From the NCBI GenBank assembly GCA_002919115.1, contig PKER01000131.1:1-14609 (forward strand): a stretch of DNA of 14,609 nucleotides. The letters run 5' to 3'. This DNA comes from a bacterium (GTDB lineage: Bacteria; Actinomycetota; Thermoleophilia; Solirubrobacterales; 70-9). The position numbers and the translations under genes are program-made. Under the pieces are notes generated by a model. The model saw nothing but the letters and a program-made list of their open reading frames with translations. It was not told the origin of the DNA and made no database searches. Positions 13,550 through 14,609 of this stretch are shown here, piece after piece; position 1 is the first letter of the stretch, and every line of letters begins with the position of its first letter.

Positions 13550-14609
13550 GTGAGCGAGGAGACTGCCGCCAGCGACTCGTACGCGACGCCGCGCTCCGCG
13601 GAGCTGTTCGGGCGCGCCACCGGGCTCCTGCCGGGCGGCGTGAACTCGCCCGTGCGCGCGATGCGGTCGATCGGCCGCGACCACCCCGTGTTCATCGAGC
13701 GCGGCGAGGGCTGCGAGCTCGTCGACGTCGACGGCAACCGCTACGTCGACTGGGTGTGCTCGTGGGGTCCGCTGATCCTGGGCCACGCGCACCCGGCGGT
13801 GGTCGAGGCGGTCCAGGAGGCCGCGGCGCGCGGGACCAGCTACGGTGCGCCGATCGAGGGCGAGGTGGAGCTCGCCGCCGAGGTCTGCGAGCGCTTCGGC
13901 TCGGTGGAGATGATCCGCATGACCTCGTCGGGCACCGAGGCGTCGATGAGCGCGATCCGCCTGGCGCGCGCGGTCACGGGCCGCGACGCCGTCGTCAAGT
14001 TCGCGGGCGCCTACCACGGGCACGTCGACGGGCTCCTGGCCCAGGCGGGGTCCGGCCTCGCCACGCAGGGGATCCCGGCGAGCCCCGGGGTGACGGCCGC
14101 GCAGGCCGCCGACACGATCGTCGTGCCCTGGAACGACGACGAGGCGCTCTCCGTGGCGCTGCACGACCGCGAGGTCGCGGCGATCATCGCCGAGCCCCTG
14201 CCCGCGAACATGGGCGTCGTGCCGCCCGAGCACGGCTTCTTGGAGGCGCTGCGCTCTGCGGCCGACGAGCAGGGCGCGCTGCTCATCCTCGACGAGGTGA
14301 TCTCGGGCTTCCGCGTGGCGCGCGGCGGGGCGCAGGAGCTCTTCGGCGTGCGCGCCGACCTGACCGTGATGGGCAAGGTCCTGGGCGGCGGGCTGCCGGC
14401 CGCGGCCTACGGCGGGCGGCGCGAGCTCATGGAGCGCGTCGCGCCCGCGGGCGACGTCTACCAGGCCGGGACGCTGAGCGGGAACCCGCTCGCGGTGGCG
14501 GCGGGCCTCGCCACCCTGCGCGAGCTCGACGCGGCGGCCTACGCCCGCCTGGGCGAGCTCACCGAGCGGCTCCCCCCCCGCCCCCGCCCGGGGGGCGGGG
14601 GACCGCCCG
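13550..14609 (+). CDS. hemL: glutamate-1-semialdehyde 2,1-aminomutase, C-terminus cut by the window
   Basis: The first 353 codons of HemL, a PLP enzyme that turns glutamate-1-semialdehyde into 5-aminolevulinate, the substrate of HemB. Signatures are LLPGGVNSPVRAM, the PLP phosphate loop SSGTEASMSAIRLAR, GAYHGHVDGLL, DEVISGFRVARGG and the catalytic lysine Lys276 in VMGKVLGGGLP. YQAGTLSGNPLAVAAGLATL follows as in the family. The GTG at 13550 is chosen from the short gap after ahbAB; there is no clear ribosome site. From about residue 342 the reading becomes Pro/Arg/Gly only, unlike any HemL, in the palindromic end of the window (see findings). The real C-terminus of some 70-80 residues is missing. 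Confidence 0.95.
   Translation, partial: MSEETAASDSYATPRSAELFGRATGLLPGGVNSPVRAMRSIGRDHPVFIERGEGCELVDVDGNRYVDWVCSWGPLILGHAHPAVVEAVQEAAARGTSYGAPIEGEVELAAEVCERFGSVEMIRMTSSGTEASMSAIRLARAVTGRDAVVKFAGAYHGHVDGLLAQAGSGLATQGIPASPGVTAAQAADTIVVPWNDDEALSVALHDREVAAIIAEPLPANMGVVPPEHGFLEALRSAADEQGALLILDEVISGFRVARGGAQELFGVRADLTVMGKVLGGGLPAAAYGGRRELMERVAPAGDVYQAGTLSGNPLAVAAGLATLRELDAAAYARLGELTERLPPRPRPGGGGPP
14573..14609. repeat. low-complexity C/G palindrome at the window end
   Basis: A run of seven C's at 14573-14579, then CCCCCGCCC (14581-14589) and its exact complement GGGCGGGGG (14593-14601) around GGG. It falls inside hemL where conserved sequence is expected, so it is more likely an assembly or read artefact than biology. 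Confidence 0.6.

Noticed and set aside
12415..13737. 440-codon minus-strand open frame opposite the siroheme decarboxylase
   Set aside because: Shadow of ahbAB and hemL; the conserved SHNYLR and SHCYQR motifs are on the plus strand.

Overview
The window looks like chromosomal DNA of a very GC-rich actinobacterium. I infer the class Thermoleophilia (Solirubrobacterales-like) from four things: the strong GC bias at third codon positions, the divergent RpoD-like sigma factor, the secreted repeat protein, and a fused siroheme decarboxylase lying between hemB and hemL. No taxonomic marker was searched, so this placement is an inference. No tRNA, rRNA, CRISPR array, insertion sequence or phage gene was seen.

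Layout. (1) Bases 1-400 hold the N-terminal part of a TauE/SafE-type permease on the minus strand. (2) Bases 519-3206 hold a plus-strand cluster whose products mostly look directed at RNA polymerase or its regulators: an ECF-like sigma factor, an HTH (XRE-like) protein coupled to it, a small unknown protein, an ImmA/IrrE-type metallopeptidase with its own promoter, and a protein joining a Cys-rich N-terminus to a GreA/GreB C-terminal domain. This is the best candidate for an undescribed system. (3) Bases 3207-3619 are a convergent intergenic region with hairpins, a perfect 16-bp terminator stem and a doubtful minus-strand small ORF. (4) Bases 3620-4585 encode an RpoD/SigA-family sigma factor on the minus strand, behind a near-consensus promoter. 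(5) Bases 4901-5527 encode a secreted protein made of two tandem repeats, preceded by a hairpin-rich leader. (6) Bases 5657-7918 encode a membrane-anchored PQQ-type quinoprotein dehydrogenase with a C-terminal cytochrome c domain. (7) Bases 7934-9239, on the minus strand, encode a YmdB-family phosphodiesterase and an unknown 152-residue protein. (8) Bases 9323-14609, on the plus strand, encode a two-gene ABC-2 transporter followed by hemB, a fused AhbA-AhbB siroheme decarboxylase and hemL, which is cut off at the window end.

How the genes fit together. HemL and HemB make 5-aminolevulinate and porphobilinogen, the early tetrapyrrole steps. A siroheme decarboxylase between them points to the siroheme-dependent branch of heme synthesis, or to a related use of decarboxylated siroheme. 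The ABC pair just upstream and the cytochrome c domain of the quinoprotein may be connected to this, but the link is only positional. Seven genes show a TAnnnT hexamer 6-10 bases before the start codon and no usable Shine-Dalgarno. Genes inside operons or with long leaders often have a clear GGAGG-like site instead. This suggests that leaderless or near-leaderless transcripts are common in this organism, and it was used to choose several start codons.
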